From an uncultured Planctomycetaceae bacterium (lineage in GTDB: Bacteria; Planctomycetota; Planctomycetia; Pirellulales; JACPPG01): a stretch of 5,827 nucleotides of DNA. This document shows, one piece after another, positions 1 to 5,779 of this stretch. The notes beneath the pieces are model-generated. The model worked only from the letters and a program-made list of their open reading frames with translations. It searched no databases and was not told the DNA's origin. The translations under genes were made by a program, and so were the position numbers. The first letter of the stretch is position 1. Each line of letters begins with the position of its first letter. The stretch spans positions 1-5,827 of the forward strand of contig CAMFLN010000251.1 in NCBI GenBank assembly GCA_945957305.1, written 5' to 3'.

Positions 1-31
1 GTCGGCAGCGTCAGATGTGTATAAGAGACAG
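1..31 (+). other. Nextera Read 1 adapter (synthetic, not genomic)
   Basis: Positions 1-12 match the end of the Illumina Nextera Read 1 transposase adapter, with its first two bases missing. Positions 13-31 are the complete 19-bp Tn5 mosaic end AGATGTGTATAAGAGACAG. This is library adapter, so genomic sequence begins at about position 32. It cuts off the secreted-protein gene that reads leftwards into this end. Confidence 0.98.
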
Positions 32-450
32 GTGTACGGAGCATAATCCGCATTGATCTTCGAGCCGGCGTAACGGATCGAACGATTGGCGCCGTAAGCT
101 CGGGGGGCCGAGTACACGCGCGGATAATAGTTGCTCTGCACCGGGTCATACGAATAGCGACGTGCCGGCTGACGAGTCGCTACTTGTGCGTTGCCAGCAA
201 ACATGCCCGGCGTGTAAGGAACCCAGGCGTTGTTTTGCCAGACGAGCCAATTATTCTGCGCGTTTTGGTACCACCAACGTCCGTTGTGCCGGCGGACACC
301 CGCCTGATGCTGATGACCTGACGACTGCGCACTAGCCGCGGCTTTTTCGCCGACAGCTTTACCGGCCTGAGCATTTTGGTCCTGGGCAAGCGCCGCGTTG
401 GTCGCGAAGACCAGCGTAGCGACAGCCGCTAAACGAAGTAGGGCGTGCAT
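32..450 (-). CDS. Secreted Trp/Tyr/Asn-rich protein of unknown function, 3'-truncated by the fragment end
   Basis: The frame opens with ATG at 450-448 and stays open for about 139 codons to the adapter junction with no stop, so the C-terminus is missing. The start is well supported: GGAGG lies 7 nt upstream, and the first 22 residues form a typical Sec signal peptide (MHALLR, a hydrophobic stretch around residues 7-16, then ALA before a probable cut at Gln23). The mature part begins with a Gln/Ala/Lys/Glu linker (23-50). Next is an Asn/Trp-rich motif at about 55-79 with repeated aromatics: W59, W60, Y61, W68, W71, W76 and Y79. The remainder is rich in Tyr, Arg and Ser. No cysteine is visible. 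From memory, short exported proteins with an NGRWWY...NNWLVW...WVPY pattern are common in planctomycetes and have no assigned function; an envelope or extracellular role is inference. The truncation comes from library fragmentation, not from a mutation. Confidence 0.85.
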
Positions 451-457
451 GAGAGAG

Positions 458-462
458 CCTCC
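458..462 (-). promoter_or_regulatory. Strong Shine-Dalgarno site of the secreted-protein gene
   Basis: The minus strand reads GGAGG followed by CTCTCTC and then ATG at 450, a 7-nt spacing. It is the clearest ribosome binding site in the window and fixes the start of the left-hand gene. The exporter and TPR genes have nothing comparable. Confidence 0.8.
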
Positions 463-480
463 AAACTTGGGGTGGGGTGC

Positions 481-501
481 GAAGAGCGACAGACACTCTT
501 C
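481..501 (-). repeat. Inverted repeat in the leader of the secreted-protein gene
   Basis: GAAGAG (481-486) pairs with CTCTTC (496-501) around a 9-nt loop. It lies about 30 bp upstream of the start codon. With the repeats at 542-559 and 566-582 it makes three short hairpins within about 100 bp of the presumed 5' leader. A role in mRNA stability or translation is possible but is inference; stems of this size also occur by chance. Confidence 0.4.
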
Positions 502-541
502 TCGCGCGGCACTTGAGCGCACGGAGCAAGTTGGAAGGCCA

Positions 542-559
542 GGAAGCCCGCCAGCTTCC
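542..559 (-). repeat. Inverted repeat in the leader of the secreted-protein gene
   Basis: GGAAGC (542-547) and GCTTCC (554-559) form a perfect 6-bp stem around a 6-nt loop. It sits between the candidate promoter and the start codon of the secreted-protein gene. No T-run follows on either strand, so it is not an obvious terminator. Confidence 0.45.
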
Positions 560-565
560 CCGCAA

Positions 566-582
566 GCGACGACAAGGGTCGC
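566..582 (-). repeat. Short inverted repeat near the presumed transcription start
   Basis: GCGAC (566-570) and GTCGC (578-582) pair around a 7-nt loop, just downstream of the -10-like box at 596-601. The stem is only 5 bp, so chance occurrence in GC-rich DNA is quite possible. Confidence 0.25.
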
Positions 583-595
583 AGGCGATTATTCA

Positions 596-624
596 ATTAT
601 AGGGCGCGGTGGTTCGGTCGACCA
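596..624 (-). promoter_or_regulatory. Candidate sigma-70-type promoter for the secreted-protein gene
   Basis: On the minus strand, positions 601-596 read TATAAT, a perfect -10 consensus, inside the only clearly AT-rich stretch of the intergenic region (about 589-601). With a 17-bp spacer the -35 box would be TGGTCG at 624-619, which matches the consensus at only 3 of 6 positions. Transcription would start near 589, giving a leader of about 140 nt. The call rests mainly on the -10 box and on its position upstream of a gene with a strong ribosome binding site. Confidence 0.4.
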
Positions 625-626
625 CC
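608..626. repeat. Inverted repeat overlapping the candidate -35 region
   Basis: GGTGGT (608-613) and ACCACC (621-626) form a 6-bp inverted repeat with a 7-nt centre. The shorter palindrome GGTCGACC (616-623) overlaps it. The position, over and just upstream of the presumed -35 box of the secreted-protein gene, would suit an operator, but no regulator is encoded here and no binding family is recognised. Confidence 0.35.
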
Positions 627-654
627 TTTGCGAATCGCCCCCTTTCCCGGCCCG

Positions 655-670
655 CTGACAAAAGCGTCAG
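655..670. repeat. Short hairpin in the intergenic region
   Basis: CTGAC (655-659) and GTCAG (666-670) pair around a 6-nt AAAAGC loop. On the minus strand it follows the exporter gene. The stem is short and no T-run follows it, so a terminator role is weakly supported. Confidence 0.25.
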
Positions 671-680
671 GTAATTTCGG

Positions 681-703
681 GGAGCCTTGATTGCCGCGGC
701 TCC
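681..703 (-). repeat. GC-rich inverted repeat downstream of the exporter gene
   Basis: GGAGCC (681-686) and GGCTCC (698-703) form a perfect 6-bp GC-rich stem around an 11-nt loop, 46 bp past the exporter stop codon. The following minus-strand sequence is not T-rich, so it does not meet the usual intrinsic-terminator pattern. It may protect the 3' end of the exporter transcript. Confidence 0.35.
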
Positions 704-721
704 GCCCGCCCGACGATACTT

Positions 722-743
722 GCAACGCGCGCTACGACGTTGC
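722..743 (-). terminator. Possible weak terminator hairpin just after the exporter
   Basis: GCAACG (722-727) and CGTTGC (738-743) form a 6-bp stem around a 10-nt loop, beginning 5 bp past the exporter's TGA stop. Placement directly after the stop, followed by a second stem at 681-703, suggests 3'-end processing or termination. There is no T-run, so Rho-dependent ending or simple chance remains possible. Confidence 0.3.
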
Positions 744-748
744 GCGTC

Positions 749-3127
749 TCAGAGAGCGCTGGCCTGTGGGCTTTCCGCATCGTGCGGTGCCCGCGGACCA
801 CGCGGCAGCTCTTCGCGGGGCAAAATCAGCTTGAGCAAAAGCGGCAGAATCACCAGGTTTCCGAGCATTCCGCCAATCATCGCCAGGCTCACCAGCACGC
901 CGAAATAAATCGTCGGCACAAACTGGCTTAAGCAGAGCGCCGTGAAACCGACGATCAGGGCCAGGGTCGAAAACACCACCGCCCGCCCGACACTCTGATG
1001 GACCGAGCGCATGGCCTGGTCGATCGATTGGCCCTCGGCGCGAAACATGCGGAACGCCGTGATGTAATGGGCCGATGAGTCGACGGCCAATCCCATCGAG
1101 ACCGCGGCGATCATCGCTCCGCCCATGTTGATCTTCAATCCGGCCCAACCCAGCAGCCCGGTGACCACCATGATGGGCAGTGCATTGGGAATGAGCGTAA
1201 TCAGCGCAGTGGGAATACTGCGAAAGGCGATCAGCATCATGCAGAAGATGCCGCTGGTCGACAGAAAAAACGTGATCCACTGATCACCGAGCATGCTCTC
1301 GATCAGGCGCGTCAACAGCACGAAGAAGCCCGTGACTTGCGCCTCTGGGAACTCCTCGCGGCTGATCGCGGTGACTTGTTGGATGAGTTGTTCCTTGACG
1401 GCCGACCCTTGCCGTTCCTGCGAGCGCAGCATGATCCGCACGAACTCGCGGTCGCCGTCGTCGGGGTCATGGCCGTGCAGCAGTCCGACGATGGGCATCA
1501 GCTTCTTGAGCGGTTCGAGCGTGGCGGCGAGTTGCGATGAGCCGATCTTGCGCCCCGGTTGCAGAGCGTCGATGGCGTCGACCACGCTCAAGACCTTGGT
1601 CAAGCCCGGCAGTTCGCCGTCGCCTGTCGGGTGGGGCACCCGGCACTCGGTGCGTAAGCGAGCTTCCAAGCGCCGCACACGGGTGAGGAATTCGGGATCG
1701 TCCGCGCTGGGCACCGGCACGATCAGGTCCCACACGCCCGCCCCGCCCAGCTTCGATTCCACGAATTCGTAGGCATGAACGATGGGGCTCGAGCTGAGAA
1801 AGTTCTTGGTGAAATCGCTTTCGACCTCCAGCCACAGAGTTCCCAGCAGCGGCGGGCCGGTAACTGCCACGACGCAGGCTCCGACAAGCAGCGGCCGGCG
1901 CTCGATCAGCGACGACAGCCAGTGCAGGCTGAAATCAAGATGCCCTTCACCCCAGGCGCGTTTGGGGTCGGCATCGATACGCCCCGCCAGCGAAAGGCCA
2001 GGCACCAGCATCATGATGACCAATAGCGTCAGCACGGCGGCAATCGACATCATCAGCCCGAAATCATGCACCGGGCCGACGCGTGAGACCATCAGCGAAC
2101 CAAAGCCGGCCGTGTCCGTGATGCAGGCCCAAAAGATCGGGCCCGCCAGCGACGCCCCGGCGACGAGCAAGGCGTCGCGGGGCTGAAAGCCGTCGTCGCG
2201 CAGTTCGCGGTACCCGATGACGATGTGCACGACTGTCGCGATCGCGATCACGGCCACCACGGCCCACAACATCGAACTGACCATGCTCATCCGCAGCCCA
2301 CCACCGACCAGCAATCCCTCGGTCAGCATGAGTGTGGAAAAGACCACGGCCATCGGCACGATCACCCAGCGAATACTGCGAAAGCAGAAGACAATCGTGA
2401 GAGAGAGCAGCACGGTCGAAGCAATGCCCAATCGCTCGCCGTCCTCGTCCAGGTAGCGAAAACCGTCGACGACCATCACGGGTTCCCCGGTGAGTACTCC
2501 CCCCGGCGCGATGTCGTCGATGGCCGCGCGCATCTGATCGACGGTTTGCCAACGTTCGATGGCCGAATCCCTCTCGGGCTTGAAGACGCACACGACGGCC
2601 GCCGTGCGGCGATCGACGCTGACCGTGTAGCCTTCGGACAATTTAAGGAAGGCCTCGCGCTGCGTGGCGATCGGCCACACGAGCAATTGCTGGCCCAGAG
2701 GGCTGCGCGTCAGGCTGAGCACGCTCGAAATGCCCTCGACGCGCGCCAAGGCCGCGGTCAGTTTTTCGAGCCGGGCGAGCCCCGCAGGCGTTAACAGATC
2801 AGCATCGTCATAGGCGGCCAGTGCCACCTCGTTGCCGCCAAAAGTACGTTGTAATTTGTGATATGGAGCAAGGATCGGATCGTTCGGGGCGAACATGTTT
2901 TCGACCGAGCGATCGTAGGCCAGCCGCTGCGCCGGAAACCAGGCGATCGCGGTCAGCACGATTCCCAAAAGGAGCAGCGGCCAACGCCGATCGACGAGCC
3001 AACGAGCCAGCCGGCCCGCGAAACTCGTCGAGATTCCATGCGGCAGCGGCGCGCCGTCGACGACGACCGACGGGTCGATCACCTCCGGCGAAAGAGAATC
3101 CCTGGTTCTTGGCCTGCGAGCAGTCAC
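749..3127 (-). CDS. RND/MMPL-superfamily exporter, COG1033-like, 12 membrane segments
   Basis: This 792-aa inner-membrane transporter has the duplicated RND layout. TM1 (about 50-66) is followed by a soluble loop (67-230) and TM2-6 (about 233-381). TM7 (412-432) is followed by a second loop (433-612) and TM8-12 (615-768). Characteristic motifs include DTAGFGSL (338-345) in TM5, GLAVDSSAHY (679-688) in TM10 and STLALIVGF (720-728) in TM11. In the family, energy comes from proton flow through charged residues in TM4 and TM10. Here Asp683 is present in TM10, but the equivalent TM4 position is Ala297 (VIAIATVVHI), while the following His is kept in both halves (His301, His687). The substrate is unknown; lipids or other hydrophobic compounds are typical of the superfamily. 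The start is GTG, preceded by an in-frame stop at 3151-3149 and no clear ribosome binding site. A later GTG at Val16 is less likely because GGAG abuts it. HpnN-type hopanoid transport was considered, but no hopanoid genes are adjacent. Confidence 0.92.
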   Translation of the reverse strand: MTARRPRTRDSLSPEVIDPSVVVDGAPLPHGISTSFAGRLARWLVDRRWPLLLLGIVLTAIAWFPAQRLAYDRSVENMFAPNDPILAPYHKLQRTFGGNEVALAAYDDADLLTPAGLARLEKLTAALARVEGISSVLSLTRSPLGQQLLVWPIATQREAFLKLSEGYTVSVDRRTAAVVCVFKPERDSAIERWQTVDQMRAAIDDIAPGGVLTGEPVMVVDGFRYLDEDGERLGIASTVLLSLTIVFCFRSIRWVIVPMAVVFSTLMLTEGLLVGGGLRMSMVSSMLWAVVAVIAIATVVHIVIGYRELRDDGFQPRDALLVAGASLAGPIFWACITDTAGFGSLMVSRVGPVHDFGLMMSIAAVLTLLVIMMLVPGLSLAGRIDADPKRAWGEGHLDFSLHWLSSLIERRPLLVGACVVAVTGPPLLGTLWLEVESDFTKNFLSSSPIVHAYEFVESKLGGAGVWDLIVPVPSADDPEFLTRVRRLEARLRTECRVPHPTGDGELPGLTKVLSVVDAIDALQPGRKIGSSQLAATLEPLKKLMPIVGLLHGHDPDDGDREFVRIMLRSQERQGSAVKEQLIQQVTAISREEFPEAQVTGFFVLLTRLIESMLGDQWITFFLSTSGIFCMMLIAFRSIPTALITLIPNALPIMVVTGLLGWAGLKINMGGAMIAAVSMGLAVDSSAHYITAFRMFRAEGQSIDQAMRSVHQSVGRAVVFSTLALIVGFTALCLSQFVPTIYFGVLVSLAMIGGMLGNLVILPLLLKLILPREELPRGPRAPHDAESPQASAL

Positions 3128-3183
3128 GGAAGCATCACGCGTTGTTCAAACGGTTCACCCCAAACACGGCGGTCCCCAATCAT
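3124..3183 (-). CDS. Possible 19-aa leader peptide overlapping the exporter start
   Basis: ATG at 3183-3181 opens a frame of 19 codons ending in TGA at 3126-3124. That stop overlaps the exporter's GTG start in a GTGA arrangement typical of translational coupling. The ATG lies in the middle copy of the 16-bp tandem repeat. No good Shine-Dalgarno stands immediately before it, and the peptide has no recognised features. Because the exporter start also lacks an evident ribosome binding site, re-initiation after this short frame is a reasonable but unproven idea. Chance is the main alternative. Confidence 0.25.
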   Translation of the reverse strand: MIGDRRVWGEPFEQRVMLP

Positions 3184-3206
3184 GGCGGCGCCCAATCATG
3201 GCGGCA
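3159..3206. repeat. Three-copy 16-bp tandem repeat upstream of the exporter
   Basis: Two perfect 15-bp copies of CCCAATCATGGCGGC lie at 3175-3189 and 3191-3205. A diverged copy at 3159-3173 differs at three positions. Each copy is followed by one variable base, so the period is exactly 16 bp. On the minus strand each copy reads like GCCGCCATGATTGGG, carrying a start-like codon: ATG at 3199, ATG at 3183 and GTG at 3167. It fills part of the 143-bp gap before the exporter and could be a slippage product, a set of protein-binding sites, or a translational leader. Confidence 0.8.
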
Positions 3207-3209
3207 ATG

Positions 3210-3215
3210 CCCCCT
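3210..3215 (-). promoter_or_regulatory. Shine-Dalgarno-like AGGGGG before the tandem repeat
   Basis: The minus strand reads AGGGGG at 3215-3210, 10 nt before the ATG at 3199 in the first transcribed repeat copy. That ATG opens only a 14-codon frame, stopping at 3157-3155, so the site may be coincidental. It is noted because it is the nearest purine-rich ribosome-binding-like stretch upstream of the exporter. Confidence 0.25.
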
Positions 3216-3270
3216 GGTCCGCAAGCCAGCCTAGTCGCGCGAGTGCGTCCGCAACGGCGGCGAGAGTGCT

Positions 3271-4206
3271 TCAGTAGTAGCGTTGCGGGGGCAAACCGAG
3301 GTCCGCCGCAATCGAGGCCGATTCTGCCGACAGCCGCGCGGCGAGTTCGCGCCCGCCGACAAATGTTGACGCCTGCGCGTATTCATGCAGGACCCGCGCG
3401 AGGTGAAGTGGTGCGTAGATTCCCTCGCACTGCGGTAGCTCAACGACGAGTCGGCTGAGTGTTACGGCCTCTTGCCATGCTTCGCCTGCCTCGTCGACCT
3501 CGCCCAACTTGACCCGCAACCAGGCGGTGTTCACCCACCACTCGGCCAAGTCGGACTGAACTCCGGCCGCGCTGAGCATAGGGGTGTACGGGCATAGTAA
3601 CTCGATCGCGGCGTCGAGTCTCTCACTTGCCTGGCGTGTCCGATCGCAGGCCAGATCACAGGCCGCGAGTAATGACAACAGCGACGCTCGAATCTGATTG
3701 CAGCTCGCATCGTCGACGTCGAGTCTGTCCAGGGCCGCGCGATAGTATTCTTCGGCTTGAGCGACGTGCCCTAACCGCAAGTGAATGCCCCCCGCCAAGC
3801 GCAGCTCCAACGCCGCGCCAAAAGGAAAATCGGAACGTCGCCCGATTGCGGCAATGGCTTCCGCGTGAACCAGTGCTTCGCCGTGCCGGTTCAGGGCGAC
3901 ATACAGCCGAGCTAAGTCTCGATGAATTCCCGTAACATTGTGCGCGTCGGCAATTGCCAACCGTTTAAGTTGAGCTTGCTCCATGCCGGCGTAGTCGTGT
4001 GCCAATTCGCAATCCGACGCTGCGACGACCAGCGCCCAGTCGGGCGAGTTGTCGGTCTCGGCGTGCTGCATGACCAGGTCCATAATCTCTTCGATGGCCT
4101 CCTCGGCATCCGCGCAGCGGCCCGCTTGGACCAGATCTTGATAGCGCTGGAGTGCTGCCGGGAGTTCGTCCGACATGTCATGTTGGTCGTCGGATGTTTC
4201 CATCAT
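3271..4206 (-). CDS. TPR-repeat protein of unknown function
   Basis: This is a soluble 311-aa protein made almost entirely of helical hairpins. Clear tetratricopeptide units occur at about residues 94-127, 131-164 (the most canonical, with LGHVAQAEEYYRAAL), 173-206, 221-254 (LGEVDEAGEAWQEA) and 268-301. Two weaker hairpins lie near 17-48 and 58-87. There is no signal peptide, membrane segment or catalytic motif, so a cytoplasmic scaffold or protein-interaction role is inferred from the TPR fold. The frame is open upstream to 4491, but that extension overlaps the preceding gene by 194 bp and its sequence looks like an out-of-frame shadow. I therefore start at the ATG-ATG pair at 4206-4201. No strong ribosome binding site marks it, and ATG at 4176 is an alternative. 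The gene follows the upstream gene by 91 bp and precedes the exporter by 143 bp, so co-transcription is possible. It ends in a Tyr-Tyr pair. Confidence 0.8.
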   Translation of the reverse strand: MMETSDDQHDMSDELPAALQRYQDLVQAGRCADAEEAIEEIMDLVMQHAETDNSPDWALVVAASDCELAHDYAGMEQAQLKRLAIADAHNVTGIHRDLARLYVALNRHGEALVHAEAIAAIGRRSDFPFGAALELRLAGGIHLRLGHVAQAEEYYRAALDRLDVDDASCNQIRASLLSLLAACDLACDRTRQASERLDAAIELLCPYTPMLSAAGVQSDLAEWWVNTAWLRVKLGEVDEAGEAWQEAVTLSRLVVELPQCEGIYAPLHLARVLHEYAQASTFVGGRELAARLSAESASIAADLGLPPQRYY

Positions 4207-4297
4207 GGATCGGTGCGACGTCGAGTGCGAGTTCAAATGATCGACAGAAACGCGTCCACTAAGCGCAGAATCAGGCGCGCAGGCTCCGTCCAACGCC
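4207..4297 (-). other. 91-bp gap between the helical-protein and TPR genes
   Basis: No convincing terminator, promoter or ribosome binding site is visible. The only structure is a small palindromic patch (CGACGTCG, near 4217-4224) and a repeated TCGCAC spaced 12 bp apart on the minus strand. The lack of a terminator is compatible with read-through into the TPR gene. Confidence 0.4.
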
Positions 4298-5779
4298 TCA
4301 CGGTGTCGTCTGGTTCTCGTTGTGTTTGTCAATCGCCTCGCGCACCGCATTGCGATACTTGGCCCAGTCATCCGCGGTTGAATCATCAGAGGGGCATTCC
4401 CGATCGACGCCGATCCAGTTCGCCCAATGCATATGGACAAAATCGCGCATCGCAATTCTTTGATCCCGCCGAAGTCCAACGGCTTGGTCATCGGCGAATT
4501 TATCGTAGATCGATCGAAATGCTCGTCGAACGTCTACTGGAGCATCTGATTCGGGATACAAATGGTCCAGCAGGTCGAATTTCATGCTCACATCGCAACG
4601 ATCCAAGAGCACAATCAGCGCGTTCCACGTTTTTACATCGTGCGATAGTGAAACCGTAGATCCAAGATTCGACAATCGAAAATCGCCTCCTTCAGCACTC
4701 TGGGGCTTTCTTGTAGCAGCTTCGGTCAGCTGGATGATGCGGACGAGATGCTGATTGGCGAGTGAAGAATTAATTTGAAAGAGACTTCGTATGGCAGGAT
4801 AACGATGGAACTCATAGTTTGTCTCGATAGCGGCTTCGAATAGCGCAATCTTGGCCTCAGGCGAGAGTTTGTCGCATTGCAATATCTCCTCGGCGACGAT
4901 CCAACTTCCCCCTGACGTTTTTAGGAGCGTTTTGTAGGACTCAGCCAACAAACCCGGATAGCGCATGCGCGCGAGAAATAAGAGTTCCCGGCTTATCGAT
5001 GCATGATTGTTCGCGCCTCCGACGACAATGTATCTCTTGATATAGGTCTCTTCACCGAGAGCGGAAGCTTCCTTCCACCACTCCGCTAGGACCCGGTCGT
5101 CGAGGACATAACCTCGCTGACTGTCGAGCCAATTCAATTGCAAGTCTTGGTTTGCGAAATGCCGCAGGTAATTGTCAATAACCTGTCCAGCCGTCATGGG
5201 GTAGCTCGGGAAATTGTTAAATCCCTGCATGAGATGATTGCTGAAGCGATGCGAATGACGCGCAGTGAGTAGTGCCGGTACCGCTTCGAAACCTTTGAGA
5301 ATTAGCGCTCGCCCAGCGGGGGATAAGTCCTGCATACCACCCCACATTCCACCCGCTGTCCCTCCGCCTAAAACGTAGTCATCGACCAATCGCGCGATGG
5401 ACCCGGCCGGTGCAAGTTCATGAGCGACATTTTCCGCCAACGCATTGAGCACCGCTGTTGTCGCCTCATTTCTCAGCCGAGGCTCGTCGGCGACGAGTCG
5501 CTCAATGCGGCTCTTAATGCGCTTAAAGTCCGGCGTCGGCGACGTAATCTCGTTCAATGCTGATGCCAGGCAGGCCCGCGCAAGCATCAGCGTGGGCGGC
5601 TCGTCGGCCGGAGAATAGAACGGAGAGCGCGGGTGGCCTGCCTCCTCGGCGAGCGACTTCTCGATCAGCGACAATCCAAACCTTTCTTCACCTCGTCGCA
5701 AGAATTGAATTCCAGTTATCAGGCCGAAGTTGACTCCAAATGGAGGATCGAACGGAGAACTCGACGCAAGAGTGTGCAT
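4298..5779 (-). CDS. Large helical (HEAT-like) protein of unknown function, 5'-truncated by the fragment end
   Basis: 493 residues are visible and the frame is open to the adapter junction, so the N-terminus is missing. A computed start at 5794 would take its first five residues, MYKRQ, from the Tn5 mosaic end and is an artefact; the ATG at 5779 is simply the first visible codon. The protein looks mainly alpha-helical with HEAT-like hairpins, for example around visible residues 152-173 (LSPAGRALILKGFEAVPALL) and 263-288. Conserved-looking stretches include a Gly-rich GGGTAGGMWGGM (138-149), GFNNFPSYP (186-194) and a Trp-rich segment with LAEWWKEA and GEETY (231-246). The overall pattern resembles large uncharacterised planctomycetal proteins I remember, but I cannot name a family. 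No signal peptide, membrane segment or catalytic motif is seen. GC content is about 50-53% in sampled lines against 60-70% in neighbouring genes, hinting at different history or lower expression. It is followed 91 bp later by the TPR gene. Confidence 0.8.
   Translation of the reverse strand: MHTLASSSPFDPPFGVNFGLITGIQFLRRGEERFGLSLIEKSLAEEAGHPRSPFYSPADEPPTLMLARACLASALNEITSPTPDFKRIKSRIERLVADEPRLRNEATTAVLNALAENVAHELAPAGSIARLVDDYVLGGGTAGGMWGGMQDLSPAGRALILKGFEAVPALLTARHSHRFSNHLMQGFNNFPSYPMTAGQVIDNYLRHFANQDLQLNWLDSQRGYVLDDRVLAEWWKEASALGEETYIKRYIVVGGANNHASISRELLFLARMRYPGLLAESYKTLLKTSGGSWIVAEEILQCDKLSPEAKIALFEAAIETNYEFHRYPAIRSLFQINSSLANQHLVRIIQLTEAATRKPQSAEGGDFRLSNLGSTVSLSHDVKTWNALIVLLDRCDVSMKFDLLDHLYPESDAPVDVRRAFRSIYDKFADDQAVGLRRDQRIAMRDFVHMHWANWIGVDRECPSDDSTADDWAKYRNAVREAIDKHNENQTTP

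Noticed and set aside
398..658. 86-codon plus-strand open frame in the left intergenic region
   Set aside because: It overlaps the signal-peptide region of the secreted-protein gene on the opposite strand and has no coding-like features.
732..1280. 182-codon minus-strand open frame inside the exporter gene
   Set aside because: It is in another frame of the exporter's C-terminal half, Arg/His/Gly-rich with no membrane or domain pattern, and the exporter frame has clear family motifs.
2064..2591. 175-codon minus-strand open frame
   Set aside because: Out-of-frame shadow of the exporter in GC-rich DNA, with low-complexity Arg-rich translation and no start signals.
2225..2794. 189-codon plus-strand open frame antisense to the exporter
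   Set aside because: His/Asp/Arg-rich translation typical of antisense GC-rich coding DNA; it opposes a strongly supported gene.
749..3127. Naming the exporter HpnN or MmpL
   Set aside because: The RND/MMPL superfamily is clear, but no hopanoid or mycolate context is present and the motifs do not distinguish a named member.
3175..3205. Start of a CRISPR-like array
   Set aside because: Repeats are only 15 bp with 1-bp separations and no spacers; this is a simple tandem repeat.
3912..4181. 89-codon minus-strand frame starting at an ATG at 4181
   Set aside because: Overlaps the TPR gene in another frame; composition is Arg/Thr/Trp-rich without TPR pattern.
3922..4659. 245-codon plus-strand open frame spanning the TPR gene start and the helical-protein gene end
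   Set aside because: Antisense to two better-supported genes and crosses their intergenic gap; the translation shows no domain, and no ribosome binding site is evident.
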